DNA of 64,000 nucleotides from Paracraurococcus lichenis (lineage in GTDB: Bacteria > Pseudomonadota > Alphaproteobacteria > Acetobacterales > Acetobacteraceae), in the NCBI RefSeq assembly GCF_030657435.1, contig NZ_JAUTWS010000001.1, positions 1-64,000 of the forward strand. Reading direction: 5' to 3'. The position numbers and the translations under genes are program-made. Below are positions 25,204 through 33,268 of the stretch, piece after piece (positions within the stretch are counted from its first letter, which is position 1; each line of letters opens with the position of its first letter). The notes beneath the pieces were generated by a model. The model did no database searches. It was not told the origin of the DNA and saw only the letters and a program-made list of their open reading frames with translations.

Positions 25204-25530
25204 AGCGATGTTCCGTAACAGATGTGGTACCGCCCGGCGCTACCGCCCGGCGTATCGAACTTCGAGGCGAGACGGACACCGGGCTCGGCGCTCGATCACG
25301 AGCAGGGAGAGCAGGCCGAACCGAACGAGGCTGACGAGGCGAAGATGGGGTATCGGCGGCCCGGCTGCAACCCTATACCGCCGAATCGAGGCCCCCCGGG
25401 TGCCGGCACGCGCCGCTGCCCCGGAGCCGGATATGCCGCCTCCCTCAGCGGGATGGCAGCCCGTTGCCTTGGCGGCCGGGGGGAAGCGGGGCATCCGCAA
25501 CCCTCTGTGAGCAGGGCGGCGCCTCGCCGG
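25204..25530 (-). promoter_or_regulatory. Gene-free upstream region of cspA
   Basis: A 327-bp interval with no credible gene. On the minus strand, just upstream of the cspA start, GCCGGGCGGTA occurs twice at a short interval (about 25232-25256), followed by the AT-richer ACATCTGTTACGGAACATCG that contains the ribosome site. A long structured cspA leader is inferred by analogy with other csp genes. No promoter boxes can be assigned with confidence. Confidence 0.4.
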
Positions 25531-27828
25531 TCAGCCGGCCGCCCGCATCGCCTCCCAGACCCGCTGCGGCGTCGCCGGCCCGTCCCACTGCATGATACCG
25601 AGCGGCGCAAGGGCGTCCAGGATGGCATTGCCGATCGCCGGGAAGACGCCGCCCACCGCCGCCTCGCCCACGCCCTTCACGCCGAGCGGGTTCGTCGTGC
25701 AGCGCGTCGGGTTGAACTCCAGGGCGAAGCCCGGCAGGTCGGCGGCGCGCGGCAGCGGGTAGTCCTGGAAGGAGCCCGTCAGCGGCTGCCCGGCCGCATC
25801 GAAGACCGCCTGCTCCAGCAGCGCCTGCCCCGCCCCCTGGGCGATCGCGCCATGCGCCTGGCCGGCGGCGACCATCGGGTTCACCAGCACGCCGCAATCG
25901 TCCACCGCGAGGTGCCGGACCAGCGCGACCTCGCCGGTCTCGCGGTCGATCTCCACCTCCGCGACATGCGTGCCGTTGGGATAGGTGAGGTGCTGGCGCG
26001 TCCAATGGTGGTAGGTGTCGAGCGGCTTTCCCTGCTCCCGCGCCAGCGCCGCGACTTCCAGCAGGCCGATGCTGCGGTTGCTGCCGGGCAGGGCGAAGAT
26101 CCCGTCCTCGAAGCGGAGCTCGTCCGCCGCCGCGCCGAGCGCCGCGGCGGCGAGGGGCCGGGCCTTGGCCAGCACTCCCTCCGCCGCGTGCCAGATCGCC
26201 GTGCCCCCCATGAAGGTGGCGCGGGAACTGCCATGGCCGCCGCCCATGGGCAGCAGGTCCGTATCGCCCTGGCGCAGGTGGATCGCGGCGTCGGGGATGC
26301 CGAGGCGCCCGGCGAGGATCTGCGGGAAGGTCGTCTCGTGCCCCTGGCCAATGGTCTGGGTGCCGGTCAGGAGCGAGACGCTGCCGTCGGCCTTGAAGCG
26401 GATCTCGACATTCTCCTGCGGGTTGCCGGCAGTGCCCTTGAGGTGGCAGGCGATGCCGAGGCCGCGCAGCCGGCCGCGCGCCGCGCTCTCCGCCCGCCGG
26501 GCCGCGAAGCCCGGCAGGTCGGCGAGGGTGAGCGCGCGGTCGAAGCAGCCGCGGAAATCGCCGCTGTCGACGGAGAAGCCGAGGGCATTGGTCATCGGCA
26601 TGGCCGCGGCCGGCACGAAGTTCCGGCGCCGCAGCGTCGCCCGGTCGAAGCCGCATTGCCGCGCGGCGAGGTCGACCAGCCGCTCCATCAGGTTGATCGC
26701 CTCGGCGAAGCCCGGGGAGCGGGTGACGCCGACCGGCGTGGTGTTGCTCAGCACCATCCGCACCTGCAGCGCGACGGCGGGGATGGCATAGACCGTGCCC
26801 TGCAGCATGACGTACTGGCTGCTGTGCACGCCGCCCATGCCGCCGATGAGATACGCGCCCATGTTCGCGTCGCTGGCAACGCGCAGCGCGAGGAAGCGGC
26901 CCTCGGCATCGAGGGCGAGTTCGGCCTCCGCCACATGGTCGCGCGCCTGGTGGTCGGCGAGGAAGACCTCGCTGCGCGTGGCGATCCATTTCACCGGCTG
27001 GCCGACCCGCCGCGCCGCCCAGAGCACCAGCGCATATTCCGGATAGGCGAAGTTCTTGGCGCCGAAGCCGCCGCCAACATCGGGGGCGAGAAAGCGGAGG
27101 GCGGCGGGCGGCACGCCGAGGGCGCGGGCGGTCGCGTCGCGGTTGCCGTGCAGGCTCTGGCTGGAGATGTGCACGGTGTAGCGCTGCGCCGCCGCGTCCC
27201 ACTCGCCGACCAGGCCGCGCGGCTCCATCGGGCTGGTGACGATGCGGTGGTTGTGCAGGCGGATCGCCACGCGATGCGCGGCGCGGGCGAAGGCGGCCTC
27301 GACAGCCGCATGGTCGCCCCAGCACCAGTCATGGCAGAGATTGCCCGGCACCGCAGGGTCCAGCAGCGGCGCGCCGGGCGCGCGGGCGGCCTCGGCGGTG
27401 GTGACGGCGGGGAGCGTTTCGTAGTCCACCTCGATGAGGTCGGCCGCGTCCTCGGCCTGCGCGCGGGTTCCGGCGACCACCAGCGCCACCGCCTCGCCGA
27501 CATGGCGGACGCGATCCTCGGCCAGCAGCGGCTGCGGCGCGAAGGCGAAGGGCTCGCCGGTCTGGGCATTCGCCTCGACGGTCGGGCGGAGCGGCTGCAG
27601 CCCGTCGGCGCGGACATCGGCCGCCGTCAGCACCGCCAGCACGCCGGGCGCGGCGCGCGCCGCGGCCGTGTCTATGCGCAGGATCCGCGCATGGGCATGC
27701 GGCGAGCGGAGGAAGACCGCCTGCGCCACGCCCTCCGCCGGCAGATCGTCGAGGTAGCGGCCCTGGCCGGTGACGAAGCGCTGGTCCTCGCGGCGCCTGG
27801 GCGAATCGCCCATGACGGATCGGTGCAT
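25531..27828 (-). CDS. Xanthine-dehydrogenase-family molybdopterin-binding subunit (CoxL-like)
   Basis: About 765 residues, the large catalytic subunit of a molybdenum hydroxylase. Family motifs are GRYLDDL near the start, FLRSPHAHARI, the DVGGGFGAKNFAYPEY molybdopterin-binding region, SPGFAEAINLMERLVD, GGGHGSSRATFMGG, and near the C-terminus KGVGEAAVGG, which holds the catalytic Glu. I start at the ATG at 27828; 27813 is an alternative closer to the family's usual beginning. The iron-sulfur and FAD subunits normally encoded beside it are absent, so it must borrow partners from elsewhere or act differently. Substrate cannot be predicted. An inverted repeat lies in its promoter region. Confidence 0.88.
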   Translation of the reverse strand: MHRSVMGDSPRRREDQRFVTGQGRYLDDLPAEGVAQAVFLRSPHAHARILRIDTAAARAAPGVLAVLTAADVRADGLQPLRPTVEANAQTGEPFAFAPQPLLAEDRVRHVGEAVALVVAGTRAQAEDAADLIEVDYETLPAVTTAEAARAPGAPLLDPAVPGNLCHDWCWGDHAAVEAAFARAAHRVAIRLHNHRIVTSPMEPRGLVGEWDAAAQRYTVHISSQSLHGNRDATARALGVPPAALRFLAPDVGGGFGAKNFAYPEYALVLWAARRVGQPVKWIATRSEVFLADHQARDHVAEAELALDAEGRFLALRVASDANMGAYLIGGMGGVHSSQYVMLQGTVYAIPAVALQVRMVLSNTTPVGVTRSPGFAEAINLMERLVDLAARQCGFDRATLRRRNFVPAAAMPMTNALGFSVDSGDFRGCFDRALTLADLPGFAARRAESAARGRLRGLGIACHLKGTAGNPQENVEIRFKADGSVSLLTGTQTIGQGHETTFPQILAGRLGIPDAAIHLRQGDTDLLPMGGGHGSSRATFMGGTAIWHAAEGVLAKARPLAAAALGAAADELRFEDGIFALPGSNRSIGLLEVAALAREQGKPLDTYHHWTRQHLTYPNGTHVAEVEIDRETGEVALVRHLAVDDCGVLVNPMVAAGQAHGAIAQGAGQALLEQAVFDAAGQPLTGSFQDYPLPRAADLPGFALEFNPTRCTTNPLGVKGVGEAAVGGVFPAIGNAILDALAPLGIMQWDGPATPQRVWEAMRAAG

Positions 27829-27904
27829 CCTGGCAATCCCCCGGGTTCTTGGCGCGATGATCGGGCGTTCCAGCAAGGGCGTCCAACCCCACCTTTGCCC
27901 ATTC

Positions 27905-27940
27905 TGAGTCGGTCGCCGCCGCGCGTCGGGTGCCGACTCA
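27905..27940. promoter_or_regulatory. 8-bp inverted repeat upstream of the molybdenum hydroxylase gene
   Basis: Perfect arms TGAGTCGG and CCGACTCA are separated by 20 bases, about 75 bp before the start at 27828. This could be an operator for a dimeric regulator or part of an RNA hairpin from the gene upstream. Position and symmetry are seen; the role is inference. Confidence 0.35.
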
Positions 27941-27958
27941 CAGAAATAGAGGAGAGGC

Positions 27959-27982
27959 TCGGGGAGGATACCTCCTCCCCGA
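27959..27982 (-). terminator. Hairpin just after the HpcH/HpaI-family gene
   Basis: Nine-base perfect arms TCGGGGAGG and CCTCCCCGA enclose a six-base loop directly downstream of the stop codon at 27988. Position fits a terminator for that gene. Only a weak pyrimidine-rich tract (CCTCTCCTCTATTTCTG on the minus strand) follows. Confidence 0.45.
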
Positions 27983-27987
27983 CCTTC

Positions 27988-28935
27988 TCACACCGGCATC
28001 GCCCGCCGCTGATGCGCCCGGCCAACCCGCGCCGTATCCTCCCGCCCGCCGGAGATGACGCGCACGCCCTCATCGAGGCGCGCCGCGATGGTCTCCGGCG
28101 TGCAGTGCTCGAGGAAGGCGATCCCCCGCGCCCGGCAGGCGGCAAAGACCCGGTCGCGCGCCGCCTGCATCTCCGGCGGATAGGGCGAGAGCTGCAGCCT
28201 GGTGCGTCCCAACAGCGAGAGGCCGAGATCGCCCGGCCCCATCTCGGCGAAGCCGATGCCGGGGACCGAGAGGATCTCCTCGCAGCGCGCAACGCCCTCC
28301 GGGCTCTCGATCTTCACGCCGAGCAGCAGCGCGCCCTCCGGGTTCAGCGGCCAGGGGTCGCAGAGGCGGAAATACTCCTGCTCCTCCACGCTCCAGATGG
28401 GCGCCGCCGTCGCTTCCGAGCCGCGGCCGCGGGTGCCGGTGCCGAGCCGCCCCGGCCCCGGCCGCGTCGGCGCCGCGCCGCCCATGCGATCGAGCGGGGA
28501 GGGGAGGCCGGGATCCACCCCCGCCGCCTGGTGCGGGTAGCGGCAGGATTCGACGAAGGCGCGCACGGCATCGCCCGACTCCGCTTGACAGAGCAGCACG
28601 CCATGCACGCCGCGACCGAGGATCTGGCGGAACTGCCAGGCATTGTGCCGGACATTCGCCTCGTCGGTGCCGTTCACCGGCGCCTCGACGATGACGGCCG
28701 GCGTGCGATGGCCGGTGCGCGTCGGGCCGCCCGCCACCAGCCCCTGCATGTAGGCGGCGAGGCCGGCGACGTCGAAGGCGCCGTGCTCCATGCCGATATT
28801 GATGTAGTCGGCCCAGGTCGCGGCGTCCTCGCGCCCCGCTGCCTCGGTCAGCACATGGCCGGTATGGTGGCCCGTGTAGTAGATCGCCTGGTCCTGCTGC
28901 AGCAGCGCGATCGCCCGGTTGATCCGGCCATTCAT
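27988..28935 (-). CDS. HpcH/HpaI-family aldolase-like protein
   Basis: A 315-residue TIM-barrel protein of the HpcH/HpaI (2-keto-3-deoxy acid aldolase, citrate-lyase beta-like) family. The metal- and substrate-binding stretch VKIESPEGVARCEEIL is followed by the conserved FAEMGPGDLGLSLLG; an early segment, YINIGMEHGAFDVAG, contains the catalytic-type His. A Gly/Arg/Pro-rich insertion of about 30 residues (around RPGPGRLGTGTRGRG) separates the barrel halves and is not usual for the family. It would cleave or form a 2-keto acid with pyruvate; the true substrate is unknown. A 2-hydroxyacid dehydrogenase lies upstream in the same direction. Confidence 0.85.
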   Translation of the reverse strand: MNGRINRAIALLQQDQAIYYTGHHTGHVLTEAAGREDAATWADYINIGMEHGAFDVAGLAAYMQGLVAGGPTRTGHRTPAVIVEAPVNGTDEANVRHNAWQFRQILGRGVHGVLLCQAESGDAVRAFVESCRYPHQAAGVDPGLPSPLDRMGGAAPTRPGPGRLGTGTRGRGSEATAAPIWSVEEQEYFRLCDPWPLNPEGALLLGVKIESPEGVARCEEILSVPGIGFAEMGPGDLGLSLLGRTRLQLSPYPPEMQAARDRVFAACRARGIAFLEHCTPETIAARLDEGVRVISGGREDTARVGRAHQRRAMPV

Positions 28936-28976
28936 GGCATCCCTCCCGCCGCCCGGCACGGCCGGGCACCCCGCGA

Positions 28977-29073
28977 GCCTAAGCAGGCTTTCGCGGCCTG
29001 GGCCACACTTCGTGCGGCCCAGGTCCCTGAGATGAAAGCCTGCTCAGGATCCTTTCGCGGCGCAAACCCCGAG
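28977..29073 (-). repeat. Interspersed palindromic element, copy 1
   Basis: A two-tier hairpin: outer arms AGCAGGCTTTC/GAAAGCCTGCT and inner arms CCTGGGCC/GGCCCAGG, followed by a part resembling GGCGCAAACCCCGAGGGGTTTG. The reverse complement matches about 95 bp at 37080-37174, including the shared runs CTGGGCCGCACGA and CGCGAAAGCCTGCTT. Both copies lie in intergenic gaps. It is a scattered repeat family of unknown function. Confidence 0.7.
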
Positions 29074-29106
29074 GGGTTTGCCTGGGCGGCGCGCAGGAGG
29101 CGCCGG

Positions 29107-30078
29107 CTACTCCGCGAGTTCGGGGATCACCCAGAGCGGCTTCTCGCCCCGCGCCACCCGCTGGCAATTGTCGAAGGCGTTGCGGAAGCGGGCCTGCTGG
29201 TTGTCCCAGGTGGGGCCGGCGAAATGCGGCGTCAGCGCCACGTTCTTCAGCGCGAAGAGCGGGTTGTCGGCCGGCGGCGGCTCCTGGTCGAAGACGTCGA
29301 GGCCGGCGCCGGCGATCCGCCCTTCCTGCAGCGCGGCGATCAGCGCCGGCTCGTCCACGACCGGGCCGCGGCAGGTGTTGATGAGGTAGGCGGAAGACTT
29401 CATCTGCGCGAGCTCCGCCGCGCCGATCATGTGCTTCGAGGCCGGGGTCAGCGGCACGTGCAGCGAGACGATATCGGAAGTGCGCAGGATCTCCCCGAGC
29501 AGCTTAAAGCGGACGGAGAGCGCATCCTCCTCCGCCTCCGAGACCCGGCGGATGTCGTAGTAGTGCACCCGCATGCCGAAGGCATTGGCCAGCCGCGCCA
29601 CCTTCTTGCCGATGGCGCCCAGCCCGACGATGCCGAGCGTCTTGTCGCGCAGCTCATAGAGCTTCGTGCCGGCGAGGTCGTTGCCGCGCCAGCGGCCGGA
29701 CGCCACGCTCTCATGCTGCCAGACCAGGCGGCGGGCGACCGCCATCATCAGCAGGATCGCATGCTCCGACACCGCCGTGCTGTTGGCGCCGCCATTGTTG
29801 CAGACCGGGATGCCGGCGCCCCGCGCCGCCTCGATATCCACCGTGTCGTAGCCGGCCGAGAGGAGCTGGTAGAGCTTCAGCTTCGGCGCGCGGCGGAAGA
29901 AGCCAGAGTCGATGCTGCGGTTGCCGAAGCCGACGAGGAAGTCGGCGCCGGGCAGGGCGGCCTCGAATTCCGGGCTGCCGAGGGCGGCGACCACCAGCTC
30001 CATGCCGGCGGGCGCCAGCTCCCGCGCGATCTCCATGGCGGAGAGCGGGTTGTCCATCATCAGGATGCGCGGGGCCAT
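29107..30078 (-). CDS. D-2-hydroxyacid dehydrogenase, NAD(P)-dependent
   Basis: A 323-residue member of the D-isomer-specific 2-hydroxyacid dehydrogenase family. The Rossmann motif GLGAIGKKVA is at about 153-162. Catalytic residues are Arg in NTCRGPVVDE, Glu in DVFDQEPPP and His in LTPHFAGPT. It would interconvert 2-keto acids and D-2-hydroxy acids in the cytosol (glyoxylate/hydroxypyruvate, phosphoglycerate or similar); substrate choice cannot be read from the motifs. The start MAPRILMMDNP is at 30078. It is followed by the palindromic element and the HpcH/HpaI-like gene, so the two may share a 2-keto acid pathway. Confidence 0.92.
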   Translation of the reverse strand: MAPRILMMDNPLSAMEIARELAPAGMELVVAALGSPEFEAALPGADFLVGFGNRSIDSGFFRRAPKLKLYQLLSAGYDTVDIEAARGAGIPVCNNGGANSTAVSEHAILLMMAVARRLVWQHESVASGRWRGNDLAGTKLYELRDKTLGIVGLGAIGKKVARLANAFGMRVHYYDIRRVSEAEEDALSVRFKLLGEILRTSDIVSLHVPLTPASKHMIGAAELAQMKSSAYLINTCRGPVVDEPALIAALQEGRIAGAGLDVFDQEPPPADNPLFALKNVALTPHFAGPTWDNQQARFRNAFDNCQRVARGEKPLWVIPELAE

Positions 30079-30173
30079 GGTCGTTTCCTCCTGTGCCTGG
30101 CCACCGTCATGGACGGGCCGGGCGGGGCCGGCAAGCCCTTCCGCCCCGGCGCCGGCCGGGGCAGGATCGGCGG

Positions 30174-30869
30174 ATGGAAGGCGACACGCTCACGATCCTC
30201 TCCACCCTCGGCGTCATGGAGGCGATGCGCGCGCTCGGCCCGGGCTTCGAGGCCGAGGCGGGCCTGCGGCTCGCGGCCGACTACGCGCCGACGAAGAGCC
30301 TGCTCGGCCGCATCGCGGCGGGGGAGGCGGCGGACCTCGCCTTCCTCACCGCCGACGCGGTGGACGACCTCATGGCAAGCGGCACCTTGCGGCCGGGCAG
30401 CCGGACCGACCTCGCGCGCTCCTTCGTCGGCGTCGCGGTGCGGGCGGGCGCGCCGCGGCCGGACATTGCCTCGGCCGAGGCCTTCGTGCGCACGCTGCTT
30501 GCGGCGAAGTCCATCGCCTATTCCCGCGCCGGGGCCAGCGGCATCTTCTTCGCCGGGCTCATCAAGCGGCTCGGCATCGAGGCCGAGGTGAACGCCAAGG
30601 CCACCATCATCCCGGAGGGGCTGACGGGGGCGCTCGCCGCGCGCGGCGAGGCGGAGATCGCGATCCAGCAGGTGAGCGAGCTGATGGCGGTGCCGGGGAT
30701 CGACATCCTCGGCCGGCTGCCCGGGGAGATCGCCGGCATCACCACCTTCTCCGGCGCCATCTTCGCCGCGACGGCGCGCGCGGAGCAGGCCCGAGCGCTG
30801 CTCGCCTTCCTGACCCGGCCCGCCCACCGCGCGGTCTTCGCGGAGGGCGGGCTCGAGCCGGTCTTCTGA
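30174..30869 (+). CDS. ModA-like periplasmic-binding-fold protein without signal peptide
   Basis: A 231-residue type 2 binding-protein fold resembling molybdate-type ModA domains (ILSTLGVMEAMRALGPGFEAEAG, then AGEAADLAFLTADAVDDL and SRAGASGIFFAGLIKRLG). Unlike true transporters it starts MEGDTLTILST, directly at the first beta strand, with no leader. The start at 30174 is supported by AGGA upstream. A cytosolic protein of this kind may be a small-molecule sensor, or its export signal may have been lost. No ABC permease or ATPase is adjacent. It is divergent from the dehydrogenase gene with a 95-bp gap. Confidence 0.75.
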   Translation: MEGDTLTILSTLGVMEAMRALGPGFEAEAGLRLAADYAPTKSLLGRIAAGEAADLAFLTADAVDDLMASGTLRPGSRTDLARSFVGVAVRAGAPRPDIASAEAFVRTLLAAKSIAYSRAGASGIFFAGLIKRLGIEAEVNAKATIIPEGLTGALAARGEAEIAIQQVSELMAVPGIDILGRLPGEIAGITTFSGAIFAATARAEQARALLAFLTRPAHRAVFAEGGLEPVF

Positions 30870-30882
30870 GCTCGGCTGGTCC

Positions 30883-32199
30883 TCAGAACTCCAGCAGGTT
30901 GTCGCGGAACATCGCATGGCCATAGGCGCGGCGCGCGAGGCCCCGGCGCTGCAGCGCCGGCACCAGCCCGTCCGCGACCTCGGCGATGGTGCGCCGGCTG
31001 ACATCGGACATGGAGATCAGGAAGCCGTCGCCGCCGACCTCCTCCATCGTCTCGGCCATCTGCGCCGCCACCGCATCCGGCGTGCCAACCAGCTCGACCG
31101 AGCCACTGCTGCCGCGATAGGCCAGCAGCGCCTCCCGCAGCGGCCGCTTGCCCGCGACCCGCTTGAAGTCGTCCAGGGACTGCTGGTGGCCGTTGGTGCG
31201 CAGGTCCAGCGTATCCACCGGCGCGTCGAGGTCGTACTTCGTGAAGTCGATATTGGTGATCTTGCCGAAGAAGGCGAGGAGCTGCGGCACCTGCTGCTCC
31301 GCCCGCGCCTTGCGGGCGGCGAGGCGAGCGCGCGCCTCGTCCTCGGTCTCGCCCAGGCAGGGGTTCACGAGGTAGAGCAGCTTCACATGGTCCGGGTTGC
31401 GCCCGGCCGCCGCGGCGCGGGCGCGGACATCCTCGCGATAGGCCTTCATCGCGCCGGTGCCCTTCATGCTGGCGACGATGGTATCGGCATAGGTGGCGGC
31501 GAATTGCCTGCCGCGCGGGCTGCCGCCGGCCTGGGCGATCACCGGTCGCCCCTGCGGGCAGGGGCCGGAATTGAGCGGCCCATGGGTGCGGAACCAGCGT
31601 CCCTCGAAATCCACCGCGCGCACCTTGGTGTGGTCCACCAGCACGCCGCTCGCCTCGTCGGCGGTGATCGCGCCCGGCTCCCAGGAGTCCCAGAGGCCGT
31701 TGACCACCTGCATGTATTCGTCGGCCATGTCGTAGCGCAGGTCGTGCTCCGGCAGGCGGTCGAGGCCGTAGTTGCGCGCCGCGACGTCGCTGCTGCCGGT
31801 GACCATGTTCCAGCCGATGCGCCCCGAACTGACCTGGTCCAGCGAGGCGATCATCCGCGCCAGCAGATAGGGCGGGTGGGTGAAGGTGGCGAAGGTCGGC
31901 ACGATGCCGATGCGCTTGGTTGCCGCCGCCATCAGCGTCGCGGTGATCGCCGGGTCCTGCCGCGGCACCGCCAGCCCGTGCTTCAGGTAGAGCTCGGTCG
32001 AGCCGCCATAGCTCTCCCCGACATAGGAGCTGTCCTCGATCAGGATGTAGTCGAAGCAGGCGCGCTCCAGCGCGCGGGCCATGTCGCAGAAGAGGTCCGG
32101 GACCATCCAGTCGCGGCCGATGGCGCCCGTCCAGGGCTCCGCCCAGGCCTGCACCGAGGATCCCTGCAGGAACCAGCCGAGATGGAAGGGCCTGGGCAT
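30883..32199 (-). CDS. NtaA/DszA-type flavin-dependent monooxygenase
   Basis: A 438-residue LLM-class enzyme of the NtaA/SnaA/DszA group, which uses FMNH2 to oxidise chelators, dimethyl sulfide, dibenzothiophene sulfone or similar. Typical stretches are YILIEDSSYVGESYGG, LDQVSSGRIGWNMVTGSSDVAARNYG and GRPVIAQAGGSPRGRQFAA, which carry the flavin-binding residues. It differs from the other flavin monooxygenase in this window (16666-17862), which lacks the NMVTGS motif. No reductase is adjacent. Cytosolic; the substrate is unknown. Confidence 0.9.
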   Translation of the reverse strand: MPRPFHLGWFLQGSSVQAWAEPWTGAIGRDWMVPDLFCDMARALERACFDYILIEDSSYVGESYGGSTELYLKHGLAVPRQDPAITATLMAAATKRIGIVPTFATFTHPPYLLARMIASLDQVSSGRIGWNMVTGSSDVAARNYGLDRLPEHDLRYDMADEYMQVVNGLWDSWEPGAITADEASGVLVDHTKVRAVDFEGRWFRTHGPLNSGPCPQGRPVIAQAGGSPRGRQFAATYADTIVASMKGTGAMKAYREDVRARAAAAGRNPDHVKLLYLVNPCLGETEDEARARLAARKARAEQQVPQLLAFFGKITNIDFTKYDLDAPVDTLDLRTNGHQQSLDDFKRVAGKRPLREALLAYRGSSGSVELVGTPDAVAAQMAETMEEVGGDGFLISMSDVSRRTIAEVADGLVPALQRRGLARRAYGHAMFRDNLLEF

Positions 32200-32274
32200 G
32201 CATCCGCTCCGCGATAGGAATGCGCGGAGGCTAGCACGGCGCGTGCCAGCGGCACGCGTTCATGGCGCGCGGGA

Positions 32275-32754
32275 TCAGCCGCGCTGCGGCGGCGGGTCGA
32301 ACGCGAAGGGCCGCTCGGTGAGCGCGGCCCAGTCATAGGGGTTGGCCTCGGGGAAGCTGGCGAGCGGGCGGTCCGTCTCGCCCGAGGCGTCGCGCCGCGC
32401 GTCGTCCCAGCCCTCGGCGATCGCCTCGGCCAGGCTGGCCTTCAGGCTCGGGTTCTTCCGCAGCACCGTCTGCACGTGCCTGCGCTGGGTGGCGATGGTG
32501 TTGGCCCAGCGCCGCCCGCGGCGCTCCGGCTGGTGGTCCCATTGGAGCATGTGGGCCATGAGCACCCGCAGCGTGCCCTCCAGCCTGTCGTATTGGGACT
32601 CCGCAACGTCATCCAGCGCCTCGGCGATGTTCGCCGCATCCACCTCCGGGAGCCGCCCGGCCCGCAGCAGCGCCGCCTGCTCGCGCGCCCAGGCATGCAG
32701 GTCCTGCCGGTTGCCGGTCCGCGCCGGCGCCCTGGTCCCGGCGGGAAGGTCCAT
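32275..32754 (-). CDS. DUF29-domain protein
   Basis: A 159-residue protein. The central region LHAWAREQAALLRAGRLPEVD, then NIAEALDDVAESQYDRLEGTLRVLMAHML and WDHQPERRGRRW, matches the DUF29 pattern found in alphaproteobacteria and cyanobacteria. It is soluble and helical, with no signal or membrane segment. The function of the family is not established. The next gene downstream in the same direction (32808-33209 is upstream on this strand) encodes a lone receiver, but no functional link is evident. Confidence 0.8.
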   Translation of the reverse strand: MDLPAGTRAPARTGNRQDLHAWAREQAALLRAGRLPEVDAANIAEALDDVAESQYDRLEGTLRVLMAHMLQWDHQPERRGRRWANTIATQRRHVQTVLRKNPSLKASLAEAIAEGWDDARRDASGETDRPLASFPEANPYDWAALTERPFAFDPPPQRG

Positions 32755-32807
32755 GCGCCCATCCTCCTGCGGCCAGCACAGGGCACCCGCGCGGCGGGTC
32801 GCCAGCC

Positions 32808-33209
32808 TCAGCCCGGCATCACCCGCGCCAGCACCGCCAGCAGCCGCGCCCGGTCCACCGGCTTGGCCAGGTGGTCGTCCATGCCGGCGGCGCGGGCGGC
32901 GGCGATGTCCTCGGCCCGGATATCGCCGGTCAGCGCGATGATCGGCACCCGGCCCGCCGGCCCGGGCAGGGCGCGGATCGCCGCGGCCACCTCATGCCCG
33001 TCCATGCCCGGCATGTGCACATCCAGCAGCACCGCATCCGGCGGCGGCCCGGCGGCGAGGGCGGCCAGCGCGGCGGGCCCATCCGCCGCCTCCTCCACCA
33101 CATGCCCCTCCGGCACCAGCAGGGCGCGGATCAGCAGGCGGTTGGGGCGGACATCGTCCACCACCAGCAGCCGCAGCGGCCGCGCGGCCGTCTTCTCCCC
33201 GATCGTCAT
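32808..33209 (-). CDS. Single-domain response regulator
   Basis: A 133-residue receiver with no output domain. The acidic pair is VVDDVRPN at about 17-22, the phospho-acceptor is Asp63 in LLDVHMPGMDG, Thr lies in IIALTGD, and Lys in HLAKPVD. The sequence style (RPNRLLIRALL, DIAAARAAGMDDHLAKPV) is that of receivers attached to hybrid kinases or phosphorelays. It may work with a phosphotransfer protein; the hybrid HWE kinase at 17879-20686 is one candidate, which is a guess. The start is ATG at 33209. Confidence 0.88.
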   Translation of the reverse strand: MTIGEKTAARPLRLLVVDDVRPNRLLIRALLVPEGHVVEEAADGPAALAALAAGPPPDAVLLDVHMPGMDGHEVAAAIRALPGPAGRVPIIALTGDIRAEDIAAARAAGMDDHLAKPVDRARLLAVLARVMPG

Positions 33210-33268
33210 CGCCCCCCGGCCTGTCCCCGCCCGCGCCGCCGCGACCCTATCCGGGCGGCGCGGCGGCG

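Noticed and set aside
25222-30591. A 1789-codon open frame on the plus strand
   Set aside because: It runs antisense through five well-supported minus-strand genes and has no recognisable domain, with Arg/Gly/His-rich composition typical of shadow frames in GC-rich DNA.
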